59,166 nucleotides of DNA from Gemmatimonadota bacterium (GTDB taxonomy: Bacteria > 4572-55 > J002): assembly GCA_003697105.1 (NCBI GenBank), contig RFFQ01000138.1, positions 1 through 59,166 on the forward strand, in the 5' to 3' direction. The notes under the pieces were generated by a model. That model searched no databases. It was not told the DNA's origin and saw only the letters and a program-made list of their open reading frames with translations. The position numbers and the translations under genes were made by a program. The first letter of the stretch is position 1. Each line of letters begins with the position of its first letter. Positions 51,892-59,166 of this stretch are shown piece after piece.

Positions 51892-52449
51892 ATGGTCAGT
51901 GATGAAACGCTTGTTTCCCAATTCCAGAACGGAAATGAACAGGCATTTAATGAACTGGTTAATCGCTATCGCGAAAAAGCGTACCAAATTGCCTATCGCA
52001 TGGTGCGAAATCAGGATGATGCCCTAGATTTAGCACAGGATGCCTTTGTCCGGGCTTATAAAGGTTTACGCAACTTTAAGGGAAACTCCAAGTTTTATAC
52101 CTGGTTTTATCGAATTGTGACCAACCTCTGTATCAATTTTAAAACCCGGAATCGATTTAAAGATGCGGTGTCGCTAGACAACGAAGACGTGCATCTACCA
52201 CTGGAATCCAAAACACGGAGTCCATTGAAAGACGTGATCAATCAGGAACTTAAACAAAAAATTGCCGAAGCCATCGCTCAGTTACCCGCACAACAGCGAA
52301 CCGTTTTTATTTTGCGCTATTACGAAGGATTGACCCATCAGGAAATTGCGAATATCTTAGGCAAATCCGAAGGGGGCATTAAAGCAAATTACTTTCATGC
52401 CGTCAAAAAATTACAATCGTTGCTGGCGGCATACCAGCACGGTTTATAG
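51892..52449 (+). CDS. ECF RNA polymerase sigma factor (RpoE-like)
   Basis: 185-186 aa; GTG 51889 and ATG 51892 are adjacent starts. Region 2 (QNGNEQAFNELVNRYREKAYQIAYRMVRNQDDALDLAQDAFVRAY, in pieces: DALDLAQDAFVRAYKGL and FYTWFYRIVTNLCINF) and region 4 (AIAQLPAQQRTVFILRYYEGLTHQEIANILGKSEGGIKANYFHAV, in pieces: LPAQQRTVFILRYYEGLTHQ, GGIKANYFHAVKKL) are clear. It belongs to the RpoE/SigW-like group that responds to envelope stress. The anti-sigma gene follows 14 nt later and a Spy-like chaperone gene after that. Confidence 0.95.
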   Translation: MVSDETLVSQFQNGNEQAFNELVNRYREKAYQIAYRMVRNQDDALDLAQDAFVRAYKGLRNFKGNSKFYTWFYRIVTNLCINFKTRNRFKDAVSLDNEDVHLPLESKTRSPLKDVINQELKQKIAEAIAQLPAQQRTVFILRYYEGLTHQEIANILGKSEGGIKANYFHAVKKLQSLLAAYQHGL

Positions 52450-52463
52450 AGAGGTGTTGAGTC

Positions 52464-53102
52464 ATGAATCATATCTCAACCGACGATTTAATCGAATTTA
52501 TTGAAGAAACCTTGACTGCCGAACGAATGCGTGTTGTGGAAGAACACATAAAAACGTGCGCGCAATGTCAAAATGCACTTGCCGGATTAAAGCGGACATT
52601 CGATTTGCTGGCACTAGATGAAGTCCCGGAGCTTTCACCCGTACAACTGGGTAATTTTGTACCGCACATCCGGCAAAAAGTGAACACCGAACCGGTCTGG
52701 AAAGCATGGCTACCCCGCGTGATCCCCTCTGTGGGACTGGTGATGGTCTTTTTGCTGGTCTTTACGGTAATCATCCGGCAATACCCGCACTCCCTCCCCG
52801 AACCCGTAAATATTGCCACGATTCCGGATTCGATTTGGGAAAGCTATTTGATCGACTCCGACGTGTTTGCGGGCATTGTGTTGGATACAGAAACACTCCC
52901 GAATGTTTTGACCACCGAAACGTGGGTCGATACCACCGAAACGGACGAACTGTTGGACAATGTAATTGATCCAACCTTTGTACAAAGCATCGATGAGATC
53001 GAGTTTTTTGATGACCCATTTGCCACATTCAATAGCTATTTTGATGATCTAACCGAACCTGAAATAAAATTGATACTCCAACAATTGAACCAACACGGTT
53101 AA
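52464..53102 (+). CDS. Zinc-finger anti-sigma factor
   Basis: 212 aa. EEHIKTCAQCQ near residues 26-36 is the H-x3-C-x2-C motif of zinc-binding anti-sigma domains, which hold the sigma factor at the membrane. One membrane segment (PSVGLVMVFLLVFTVII, about residues 88-105) follows, then an acidic extracytoplasmic tail of ~100 residues rich in Asp, Glu and Thr. The last residues (FDDLTEPEIKLILQQLNQHG) may hold a short amphipathic helix. RBS GAGAGGTGTTGAGTC lies upstream. The pair with the ECF gene supports a regulatory role; signal unknown. Confidence 0.85.
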   Translation: MNHISTDDLIEFIEETLTAERMRVVEEHIKTCAQCQNALAGLKRTFDLLALDEVPELSPVQLGNFVPHIRQKVNTEPVWKAWLPRVIPSVGLVMVFLLVFTVIIRQYPHSLPEPVNIATIPDSIWESYLIDSDVFAGIVLDTETLPNVLTTETWVDTTETDELLDNVIDPTFVQSIDEIEFFDDPFATFNSYFDDLTEPEIKLILQQLNQHG

Positions 53103-53114
53103 AGGAGGGTTGCG

Positions 53115-53657
53115 ATGAAATTCAAACCGGTGTTTTTTGTCATATTTTTTTTAATGGGGGTATGGGGGAGCAGTGTTCTGGCTCAACCACCAGTCGATGA
53201 TATGAGCGGACCTCCCGATAACCATCGTGAACGTCTGCGACAGTGGGTCCAATTCCGCTTGGTGCAGGAATTGGATATGTCCGAAGAACAAAGTTTAAAG
53301 TTTTTCCCTCGCTTCAACGCCTTAGATGATCACCGACAGGAAACCCACAAACAGAAACAACAAAAATTACGCGAATTACACAATTTGCTAAGCACCATTG
53401 TTGATCCGGATCAGCCGGGTGAAGATATGGAACGTCAGATTATAACCGCATTGGAAGAATTGGATACCCTAGAGCAAGAGGCGTTAAAAAAACGGAATGA
53501 ACTCCGCGCGGAAATGATGGAGGTGCTGACCCCGGTCCAAAAGGCGAAATATGTGATTTTTGAAGCGCGTTTTGAACGGGAAATTCGTGAAATGATTCAA
53601 GATGTGCGCAGGCACCGGGGCGGACGCGGGCACGGTTACAATAGAACACAGGATTGA
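53115..53657 (+). CDS. Spy/CpxP-like periplasmic protein
   Basis: 180 aa; strong AAAGGAGGG before the start. A signal peptide (VFFVIFFLMGVWGSSVLAQ) precedes an all-helical body with two acidic/basic heptad regions. MEVLTPVQKAKYVIFE near residues 134-149 contains the LTxxQ motif of the Spy/CpxP/CnrX group, and ELDMSEEQSLKFFPRF is a partial first copy. The C-terminal tail (RHRGGRGHGYNRTQD) is His/Arg/Gly-rich, which could bind metal. It is the third gene of a sigma/anti-sigma operon, so it may be a periplasmic chaperone or metal sensor feeding the pathway. It ends just before a terminator. Confidence 0.8.
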   Translation: MKFKPVFFVIFFLMGVWGSSVLAQPPVDDMSGPPDNHRERLRQWVQFRLVQELDMSEEQSLKFFPRFNALDDHRQETHKQKQQKLRELHNLLSTIVDPDQPGEDMERQIITALEELDTLEQEALKKRNELRAEMMEVLTPVQKAKYVIFEARFEREIREMIQDVRRHRGGRGHGYNRTQD

Positions 53658-53686
53658 GCGGATTGCTGGTAAAACCGGTGATATGG

Positions 53687-53724
53687 AAAAAAGGTGCTCC
53701 TCATTTTTTAGGAGCACCTTTTTT
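53687..53724. terminator. Bidirectional rho-independent terminator
   Basis: AAAAAAGGTGCTCCT (53687-53701) and AGGAGCACCTTTTTT (53710-53724) form a perfect 15-bp stem with an 8-nt loop and T-runs on both strands. It ends both the sigma operon and the minus-strand feo operon. Confidence 0.95.
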
Positions 53725-53896
53725 AAGATTCATCGGAAAGGTAAGACACATCGTGTTGTGGGGTGGCGGAATGGCAGCGACACCCGGAGCGGCACGTTCC
53801 ACTTTTTGGATTCGACCGGCGCCACGCCTCACTAAGCCGCATGATAGAGTATCCCGCAGCGCCGAAAACGATCACCATCACCAGAAACTCTTGCAT
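53723..53896 (-). CDS. FeoB-associated Cys-rich membrane protein
   Basis: 57 aa from ATG 53896 with GGGGAGG upstream, two nt after the FeoB stop. One membrane helix (EFLVMVIVFGAAGYSIM) is followed by basic residues and a Cys cluster (GTCRSGCRCHSA), the pattern of the small FeoB-associated family found after feoB in many bacteria. The role in iron uptake is not settled; the cysteines may bind iron or act in metal sensing. Being short, it is easily missed in annotation. Its stop overlaps the terminator arm. Confidence 0.8.
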   Translation of the reverse strand: MQEFLVMVIVFGAAGYSIMRLSEAWRRSNPKSGTCRSGCRCHSATPQHDVSYLSDES

Positions 53897-53898
53897 GA

Positions 53899-56067
53899 TT
53901 AACCTCCCCAACCAAGCAATTGCCCGCCTTGATAAACGACCAAGGCTCCGATATAGGCGAGTACCGACATGTAGCCGAACATAAAAAGCGGCCATTTCCA
54001 CGAACCGGTCTCACGCCGCACGACAGCCAACGTGGACATACACTGGCACGCTAAGACAAAGAAAACCATTACGGAAACCGCCGTCAGGGTGGAATAATCC
54101 TGCCGCAAATGCTCGCGCAGGTCGGTCGATTCTTCGTCGGCATCCCCAATGCTGTAGATCGTACCCAACGTCGAGACCATTACTTCCCGTGCGGCAAAGG
54201 CGGCAATAATCCCCACACCCAACTTCCAATCATACCCCAACGGCTCAATTACCGGTTCAATCACTTTGCCCAGCCGCCCCGCAAAACTATGGGCGAGGTC
54301 TTCCGCCGCTTGCTGAGCCTCTAACTGCTGAATTTGCATCGCCAGTTGGTCTGGATTCGCCGCCGCGGGTAATTGATCGGTTAAAACACGAATTTGCGTG
54401 GGATAATCCACAGAATACTGCTCTACTTGCGGGTAAGTTGCCAGTGCCCAGAGCACAATGGTTAAGGTCAAGATAATCGTTCCGGCATTCACCAGAAACG
54501 CGCGAGATTGGACCCACATTAAAATAAGCGCGGACTTGAGCGAAGGCAACCGGTAAGAGGGTAATTCGATAATCATGGCCGGTGCTTCGCCTTTCACCAG
54601 CCATTTTCTGAAGAGAATCGCCATCAAAATAGCCGCGACGATACCGGTCAAATACATCCCCAACAGGGTCAATCCCGCTACGGTGAAAATGCCCAATACC
54701 CGCTGATTCGGGATGAAGGTTCCGATAAAAATTACATAGACCGGCATCCGGGCAGAACAACTCATTAATGGGGCAATTAAAATGGTCAAAAGCCGGTCGC
54801 GCTGGTTTTCAATGGTGCGCGTCGCCATAATACCCGGAATGGCGCACGCAAACGAACTGAGCAACGGCACGACAGCCTTCCCTTGTAAGCCAAATTTGCG
54901 CATGACGCCATCCATCATTAGTGCCGCCCGTGGCATATAACCGCTATCTTCCAGCAAAGCCAGAAAGAAAAACAAGAGCAAAATCTGGGGTAAAAAAATC
55001 ACCACGTTGCCAACACCCCCGATCACGCCATCGACAATCAATCCCTGAAGGACACCCTCCGGTAAAACCCCATGGATAATACCGCTCAGCCAACCGAAAA
55101 AGCCATCAATGATGTCCATCGGAAAACTGGCCCAACTGTAAATGGACTGAAATACGAGTGCCATCATACCGATGAAAATCAGGGGACCCGCAACCGGATG
55201 AATCAACACTTGGTCGAGTTTATCGCTTTTGTGGGGCGTCATCCCCACCTCGTACCGGAGAGTCTCTTGACAAATACCCCGTACCCAAGTGTACCGTCCG
55301 GTGATTTCTGCAGATTTCCAATTCACCTCTTGTGATTTGAGGCTTTCTCGCAACTGGAATACACGTTCCCGTAGTTCGCTCGTTTTACCCCCCCACAACT
55401 CCAGCGCACTATCATTGGTGAGAATATACAACGCCTGCGAAAAACAGGCACCCGGTTTCAGGTTCGTGTGTTCGGCAAACCATTTTGTCAGAGATTCACA
55501 GGCGCTCTCCACCTCTGGATGCAAGTTCCATTGCCGCTTTGGCGGAATTTGTTGGTTCAGGTGCTGAATTGCCGCTTTTAACTCCTCAATACCCTTACCC
55601 TTTTTGGCGATAAGCGGTACAACCGGCACCCCTAACGTTGCCGATAATTTATCCAAATCGACCTGAATGTGCCGCCGTTCCACTACATCCATCATATTGA
55701 GAGCAAGAATAGTGGGAATTTCTAAATCCATAATTTGGGTAAACAAAAATAAGTTGCGTTCCAAATTGCTGGCATCAATCACCACGACCACACCATCCGG
55801 CATGGCGGTCCCTTTTTCCCGACCGGTAAGGACATCAAACGCAACTTGTTCATCTATGGATTTCGGATTTAGACTGTATAAGCCGGGGAGATCGACCACT
55901 TCCACGGTACCCGAAGGTAGGGTCATCTGCCCAGTTTTTTTCTCGACCGTCACACCGGGGTAATTTCCGACCTTCTGCTGTAACCCGGTCAGGGCATTAA
56001 AAACAGTTGTTTTGCCGGAATTGGGATTACCGGCGATGGCTATCGTATGTAATTGTGTTGTTGACAT
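53899..56067 (-). CDS. feoB: Ferrous iron transporter FeoB
   Basis: About 722 aa from ATG 56067 (an upstream start at 56124 would add 19 residues that read through a hairpin). The G domain shows AGNPNSGKTTVFNAL (G1), GNYPGVTVEKKTG (G2), VVDLPGLYSLNP (G3) and LALNMMDVVERR (G4). The membrane part has two Gate domains and core segments (VVIFLPQILLLFFFLALLEDSGYMPRAA, quoted in part: LPQILLLFFFLALLEDSG; KAVVPLLSSFACAIPGIMATR). Cytosolic G-protein hydrolysis drives Fe(II) uptake. It lies downstream of feoA and upstream of the Cys-rich FeoB-associated gene. A hairpin lies between feoA and feoB. Confidence 0.94.
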   Translation of the reverse strand: MSTTQLHTIAIAGNPNSGKTTVFNALTGLQQKVGNYPGVTVEKKTGQMTLPSGTVEVVDLPGLYSLNPKSIDEQVAFDVLTGREKGTAMPDGVVVVIDASNLERNLFLFTQIMDLEIPTILALNMMDVVERRHIQVDLDKLSATLGVPVVPLIAKKGKGIEELKAAIQHLNQQIPPKRQWNLHPEVESACESLTKWFAEHTNLKPGACFSQALYILTNDSALELWGGKTSELRERVFQLRESLKSQEVNWKSAEITGRYTWVRGICQETLRYEVGMTPHKSDKLDQVLIHPVAGPLIFIGMMALVFQSIYSWASFPMDIIDGFFGWLSGIIHGVLPEGVLQGLIVDGVIGGVGNVVIFLPQILLLFFFLALLEDSGYMPRAALMMDGVMRKFGLQGKAVVPLLSSFACAIPGIMATRTIENQRDRLLTILIAPLMSCSARMPVYVIFIGTFIPNQRVLGIFTVAGLTLLGMYLTGIVAAILMAILFRKWLVKGEAPAMIIELPSYRLPSLKSALILMWVQSRAFLVNAGTIILTLTIVLWALATYPQVEQYSVDYPTQIRVLTDQLPAAANPDQLAMQIQQLEAQQAAEDLAHSFAGRLGKVIEPVIEPLGYDWKLGVGIIAAFAAREVMVSTLGTIYSIGDADEESTDLREHLRQDYSTLTAVSVMVFFVLACQCMSTLAVVRRETGSWKWPLFMFGYMSVLAYIGALVVYQGGQLLGWGG

Positions 56068-56103
56068 CCTCAATTGCCCAAATGGAAGATTAAAAATATA
56101 AGA

Positions 56104-56135
56104 AAGCCACAAAGCAGAAAACAACCTTGTGGCTT
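56104..56135 (-). other. Intercistronic hairpin between feoA and feoB
   Basis: Plus-strand AAGCCACAAAG (56104-56114) mirrors CCTTGTGGCTT (56125-56135) with one mismatch; on the minus strand it is followed by T-rich sequence. It may lower feoB expression relative to feoA or shield the mRNA. Confidence 0.45.
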
Positions 56136-56161
56136 GCGAAAAATAAAATCGCGAAGGAAAC

Positions 56162-56395
56162 CTATTTTAAGCGATAGGCGGAAATCTGAGAGGCTAAATC
56201 CCGTTGGATGCCCAAACGGGTTTCACCGACACGTAGTACCATCGGGTCCGAGCTTTTTAAGATTTGTACTTCCGTGCCTTCTAAAAAGCCTAGCTCTTGT
56301 AAGCGCAACATATCATTCGCATTTTCGGATTGGATCGCACCGATCCGTAAATGCTGACCGGTTGTACCGGTGGAAAGTGGCATGGTTTGAATCAT
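56162..56395 (-). CDS. feoA: FeoA domain protein
   Basis: 77 aa; ATG with GGGAC upstream, and an ATG at 56383 as alternative. The SH3-like FeoA fold is shown by LRLQELGFLEGTEVQILKSSDPMVLRVGETRLGIQRDLASQI (in pieces: LQELGFLEGTEVQIL and DPMVLRVGETRLGIQRDLAS). FeoA helps FeoB in ferrous iron uptake. The N-terminal Met-Ile-Gln-Thr segment and 20 residues are less typical. It is the first gene of the feoA-feoB-FeoB-associated operon. Confidence 0.92.
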   Translation of the reverse strand: MIQTMPLSTGTTGQHLRIGAIQSENANDMLRLQELGFLEGTEVQILKSSDPMVLRVGETRLGIQRDLASQISAYRLK

Positions 56396-56429
56396 TGATG
56401 AGTCCCTTTATTATACCGTGTTTATAATT

Positions 56430-56482
56430 GTTTGGGTTATCAAACTTGCGTTATATCTAATCAACTGAAGCGATATTGTCAA
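56430..56482 (-). promoter_or_regulatory. feo promoter with a downstream palindromic operator candidate
   Basis: Minus-strand TTGACA (56482-56477), 17-nt spacer, TAGATA (56459-56454). GTTTGGGTTATCAAAC (56430-56445) just downstream is GTTTG-N6-CAAAC, a spaced palindrome where a metal-dependent repressor could bind. It does not match the Fur or DtxR consensus well. The rest of 56483-56620 holds nothing I recognise. Confidence 0.45.
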
Positions 56483-56620
56483 GAGAAAAAACGATAAAAA
56501 TAGAGATAAAATTCTTTTTTTAGCGATGGTAGCTGCAGATAAGGCAGGAAGGAGAACAGGCAGTCATGTAACCCCAATATCCCATAACGCGGACACTTCG
56601 TAAATAATCAAAATCACGGG

Positions 56621-57889
56621 CTAAACGGATTGATTCCGGACGGTATCACCTAACAGATGGATGCTCTCGATCAATTGATCATCCGAAAGATAGGGTGCGG
56701 GACCGAGCCGCAAAATATTCGCCCGCACATCCGTCAAGAGACCGCGATCATGTAATTTGCGCTGGATTTCCGTTGCCTGAGGTGAAGTCAGCGCTAAAAA
56801 TCCACCTAACTGGGAACGCGGAATGTCGCGGTTACGGTCGATCTGGGCGGGGTCCAGATCAAGCTGGTCAAATTGGTCGATTAACACACCGATCTGATGT
56901 TGGCTCACCTCGCGTAAAAATTCCGGTGTCAAATTGAGTTCCTCAAAAAAATGGAAGACTTCTGCAGCGCGATAATGGCTGGTGGGGTCATAGGTCGCTC
57001 CGGCAAAACGGAGACCACTATTGCCGTAGAGCACGCGAGAGTTGCGCTTTCCCTGAGATAACTGGTCAAATTCAGCGAACCAACCGGTGATAATGGGGCG
57101 TAATTGGCAATCCGGTGGTGTCCGCAAAAAGCAGTTGCCTTCCCCCAATTGGCAATATTTGTAACCACCCCCCAGTACAAACGCCGCTTCCAACCCTTGT
57201 TGGGGGAGGGAAAAGGGCACCACATTCAAGGCATGGTAGGCATCAATCAGGAGTTCCGCCCCCAGATGCTGGCAGCGTTCTAACACACCAGCTAAATCCG
57301 GTACAATTTCCGCCGATTGAAACAACACTGCGGAAACCAACACCACCGCCGTTTTTTCATCGATCTCGTCAACCAATCGTTGGGCAAGCTCATTCGCTGG
57401 GGAGGCCGGCACCCGGACGATTTCTAACAGAGATTCTTCTGCGAACCGGTCTATCTGCCGCCGGATGGTATGAAATTCCCCATCGGTGGTGATGATTTTA
57501 GGACGGTGCATCAGGGGCAAAGCAGATAAAAACCGGATCAGGAGATCGTGCGTGTTGGGGGCAAGGGAGTACCAGCCGCCGGAGTCATCTAGCAGGCGAG
57601 CAAAACCGCGTTGTACCCGTTCCGCCATGTGGAACGCACGCTCCCACTTGTCATCGACGTAGTCCGCGGCATCTTTCCACGCATGTAAATGCCCGATGAG
57701 GGCGACATCGGGCCACGCTTGATGAGAATGTCCTGTAAGGAGCAATCGTTTGTGGACGCGAAACTGGGAATAAGCAGGGGCTAACCGGTTCGGAGATTGG
57801 CGGATCGTCTCCAGCGTGATATGTGCGGGGTCCGGTTTAACAAATTGGTCATACATTTGGGCGACAAAACTGCGTACCGTTGTACTCAT
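56621..57889 (-). CDS. Kynureninase-like class V aminotransferase-fold enzyme
   Basis: 422 aa. LLLTGHSHQAWPDVALIGHLHAW and KWERAFHMAERVQRGFARLL (in pieces) open the PLP fold. ELLIDAYHALNVVPFSL holds the Asp that contacts the cofactor, and FVLGGGYKYCQLGEGNCFLR the PLP-binding Lys (YK). RSQLGGFLALTSPQA and DVRANILRLGPAPYLSDDQ fit the kynureninase C-terminal part. Kynureninase cleaves kynurenine to anthranilate and alanine, but related lineages include other class V hydrolases, and no other tryptophan-degradation gene is nearby, so I stop at 'like'. Its ATG overlaps the thioesterase stop (TGATG), so the two are translationally coupled. Confidence 0.7.
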   Translation of the reverse strand: MSTTVRSFVAQMYDQFVKPDPAHITLETIRQSPNRLAPAYSQFRVHKRLLLTGHSHQAWPDVALIGHLHAWKDAADYVDDKWERAFHMAERVQRGFARLLDDSGGWYSLAPNTHDLLIRFLSALPLMHRPKIITTDGEFHTIRRQIDRFAEESLLEIVRVPASPANELAQRLVDEIDEKTAVVLVSAVLFQSAEIVPDLAGVLERCQHLGAELLIDAYHALNVVPFSLPQQGLEAAFVLGGGYKYCQLGEGNCFLRTPPDCQLRPIITGWFAEFDQLSQGKRNSRVLYGNSGLRFAGATYDPTSHYRAAEVFHFFEELNLTPEFLREVSQHQIGVLIDQFDQLDLDPAQIDRNRDIPRSQLGGFLALTSPQATEIQRKLHDRGLLTDVRANILRLGPAPYLSDDQLIESIHLLGDTVRNQSV

Positions 57890-58647
57890 CAGACCTTCCT
57901 CCAGATAGTGCGCAACCGGGTGATTTCCTGATCATCTTCTTTTCGCCGTACCTGATGCAAAAAATGATGCCCATCCGGTTGGGGCAGATGCTGGCATTGC
58001 GAGATCACCCGATCCCCGTAAAAACATTCCGCCCGAAAGTGAACTTCCACCGCCCGGAGTTGGTGATACTCCCAAATGAGCGGCGGTACGGCTTCCATTG
58101 CCCAGTCGATATAGCTGACGTGATTGACATGCTGATTGACATCCAGATCGCTGTGGCGCACGGTAAATACTCGATGATGATCGACTTGATTCAGTTGAGG
58201 TAATTTAGGGAAGGAATCATCTATTGCTCGTCCGCGGAATGTCTCCGCAGCGTCTTCCACCTGTGGTGGAATGCGCACGGGACGCCGCGTTTCTAAATTG
58301 AACATCGCCCATGCGGTGGTGGCGCGCCCCAAAAGGGTGCCTGTTTTATCCCGGATGCGAAAATCACGGATGCCATATAATCGATTGGCACCGGAGGGCC
58401 ATGTTTCGACGGTTAGCAGCTCTTTCCACTGCGGATATCGCTCCATCTGAACATGCAAGCGTGAAAGCACCCACGTTCGTTTTTTATCCAGCATGTTGTT
58501 CATGGAAAACCCCAGATGGAAGGCGTTATTTTCTGCCACGTCCTGCAAATAATTACAAATCGTCAAGATAGACGCCTGTCCGGTAGGGTCAAGTTCGTAT
58601 GTACGTACCGTAAAGTGCTCTTGCCAAATGGGTTTTTCGGTGCTCAT
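57889..58647 (-). CDS. Acyl-ACP thioesterase (FatA/FatB-like)
   Basis: About 252 aa from ATG 58647, with AAGGAAG upstream; a longer start at 58686 is possible. It shows two hot-dog domains: HFTVRTYELDPTGQASILTICNYLQDVA at the N-terminus (in pieces: RTYELDPTGQASILTICNYL), MERYPQWKELLTVETWP, and RATTAWAMFNLETRRPVRIP. The second domain has SDLDVNQHVNHVSYIDWAME, matching the catalytic Asn/His block of plant and bacterial acyl-ACP thioesterases. It hydrolyses acyl-ACP to free fatty acids. It heads a short operon with the kynureninase-like gene and follows the kinase-ATPase gene fragment on the same strand. Confidence 0.9.
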   Translation of the reverse strand: MSTEKPIWQEHFTVRTYELDPTGQASILTICNYLQDVAENNAFHLGFSMNNMLDKKRTWVLSRLHVQMERYPQWKELLTVETWPSGANRLYGIRDFRIRDKTGTLLGRATTAWAMFNLETRRPVRIPPQVEDAAETFRGRAIDDSFPKLPQLNQVDHHRVFTVRHSDLDVNQHVNHVSYIDWAMEAVPPLIWEYHQLRAVEVHFRAECFYGDRVISQCQHLPQPDGHHFLHQVRRKEDDQEITRLRTIWRKV

Positions 58648-58692
58648 GGGGAACTTCCTTTTATCTTCGGAGACCGGTTTGTGCAAACTCGC

Positions 58693-59139
58693 TTATGATG
58701 CGGCATCATTCGCTAACGGGAGACAAATCTCAAAATAGTGCTGGTTCGGGGTAGTTTCATGGGTCATTTCTCCACCGTGTAGCTCCACAATGCGTCGTGC
58801 CAACCGTAGTCCCAAATGCATCGGGAGGTCGTCATTGGCAGGCACGTAACCGCTACTTTCTAGCCGCAATTTGTACACGTCGTACTGGGCATGACCCTTA
58901 ACTTGCAGCAGGGAGCCTTCAGGCGATCTTTCCAGAAGCAGGTCGGTTAATTCCACAACCAATTTACCCAGATTATTTTTGGAAATCGCCACCGTTGCCG
59001 GTGTGAGGTCTAATGCTAAATCTGCTTGGCGATGCTGATCATAGGCACGTTGGCGGCAATAGTGAGCAATAATTTTGTCCGGCTGAGATGTCGCATGTTG
59101 CCGCAAGTTCGCTATTTTTTCGGGATTAAGCGCAACCAT
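58693..59139 (-). CDS. Histidine-kinase-like ATPase domain protein (possible 5'-truncated or frameshifted)
   Basis: 148 aa from ATG 59139. The N-terminal part (KIIAHYCRQRAYDQHRQADLALDL) resembles a dimerisation/linker segment, and ISKNNLGKLVVELTDLLLERSPEGSLLQVKG resembles a HATPase N-box region in which the canonical N-D pair is degenerate (in pieces: NNLGKLVVELTDLLLERSPE). The end MHLGLRLARRIVELHGGEM is a G-box-like GLxxARRIVELHGG. It most resembles the C-terminal ATPase part of the REC-kinase at 34.9 kb. A stop closes this frame at the window edge, but another minus-strand frame there (NYQYYAFLEWLRLIPK) looks coding, so an upstream portion may lie in a shifted frame outside the window. Confidence 0.55.
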   Translation of the reverse strand: MVALNPEKIANLRQHATSQPDKIIAHYCRQRAYDQHRQADLALDLTPATVAISKNNLGKLVVELTDLLLERSPEGSLLQVKGHAQYDVYKLRLESSGYVPANDDLPMHLGLRLARRIVELHGGEMTHETTPNQHYFEICLPLANDAAS

Positions 59140-59166
59140 TCTAAAAAGGCGTAGTATTGGTAGTTA

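Noticed and set aside
1-59166. CRISPR arrays, insertion sequences, integrases or prophage genes
   Set aside because: No regularly spaced repeats, transposase motifs or phage proteins were seen; the only mobile-looking piece is the small palindromic element near 34.6 kb.

Overview
The window reads as ordinary, densely coded chromosome of a Gram-negative (diderm) bacterium of moderate GC. The first gene ends in a type IX secretion sorting tail (NYPNPFNP followed by a FlgD-like fold), a DUF4837 lipoprotein is present, and LptB with an OstA-like protein implies lipopolysaccharide export. Together these suggest an uncultured lineage of the FCB superphylum (KSB1, Calditrichota, Ignavibacteria or Marinimicrobia style). 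The taxonomic placement is inference. No insertion sequence, prophage or CRISPR array was seen.

Region 1 (1-12.6 kb, plus strand) is the most unusual. A giant multidomain surface protein is followed after 14 nt by a radical SAM/SPASM peptide maturase with a fused C-terminal PqqD domain. Next come a 196-aa protein with a charged leader-like half, a YxxP motif and 11 cysteines in its last 63 residues, then an HPr-kinase-like protein, a nucleotidyltransferase-family protein and a Wzz/tyrosine autokinase. I read this as a probable RiPP (modified peptide) system tied to surface polysaccharide or surface protein export.

Region 2 (12.6-17 kb, minus) holds an ECF sigma factor with a candidate autoregulatory promoter, its membrane anti-sigma partner, and a hybrid histidine kinase broken by a one-base frameshift. 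Region 3 (17-23.3 kb, plus) holds a plant-HPR1-like hydroxypyruvate reductase, a TPR-M1 peptidase fusion, a GT2 glycosyltransferase, an OstA-like protein and LptB. Region 4 (23.4-34.5 kb, minus) holds DNA repair (alkylation-repair protein, Ogt), glycogen phosphorylase, an OPT transporter, a DHH-CBS protein, HU, a PQQ-propeller lipoprotein, a GlmU uridylyltransferase domain, a class V aminotransferase and a DUF2007-type protein.

Region 5 (34.5-44 kb) holds signalling genes (REC-kinase, single REC, NtrC-type activator, two related unknown proteins, DUF58), an alanine dehydrogenase-CoA-transferase operon, a sigma-54 promoter and two structured intergenic regions. Region 6 (44-53.7 kb, plus) holds an ABC1 kinase, a DUF4837 lipoprotein, an epimerase, a CCA-adding-type nucleotidyltransferase, GlgC, tRNA-Thr/Tyr/Gly, RlmB, and an ECF sigma/anti-sigma/Spy-like trio. 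Region 7 (53.7-59.2 kb, minus) holds the feoA-feoB-FeoB-associated ferrous iron system, a kynureninase-like enzyme, an acyl-ACP thioesterase and part of a kinase ATPase domain.

Glycogen synthesis (GlgC) and breakdown (GlgP) are both present but unlinked. The DHH-CBS and poly(A)-polymerase halves that are one protein in many bacteria lie about 17.5 kb apart as separate genes. Housekeeping promoters are unusually clear: several TTGACA-17-TATAAT-like pairs fit gene starts.
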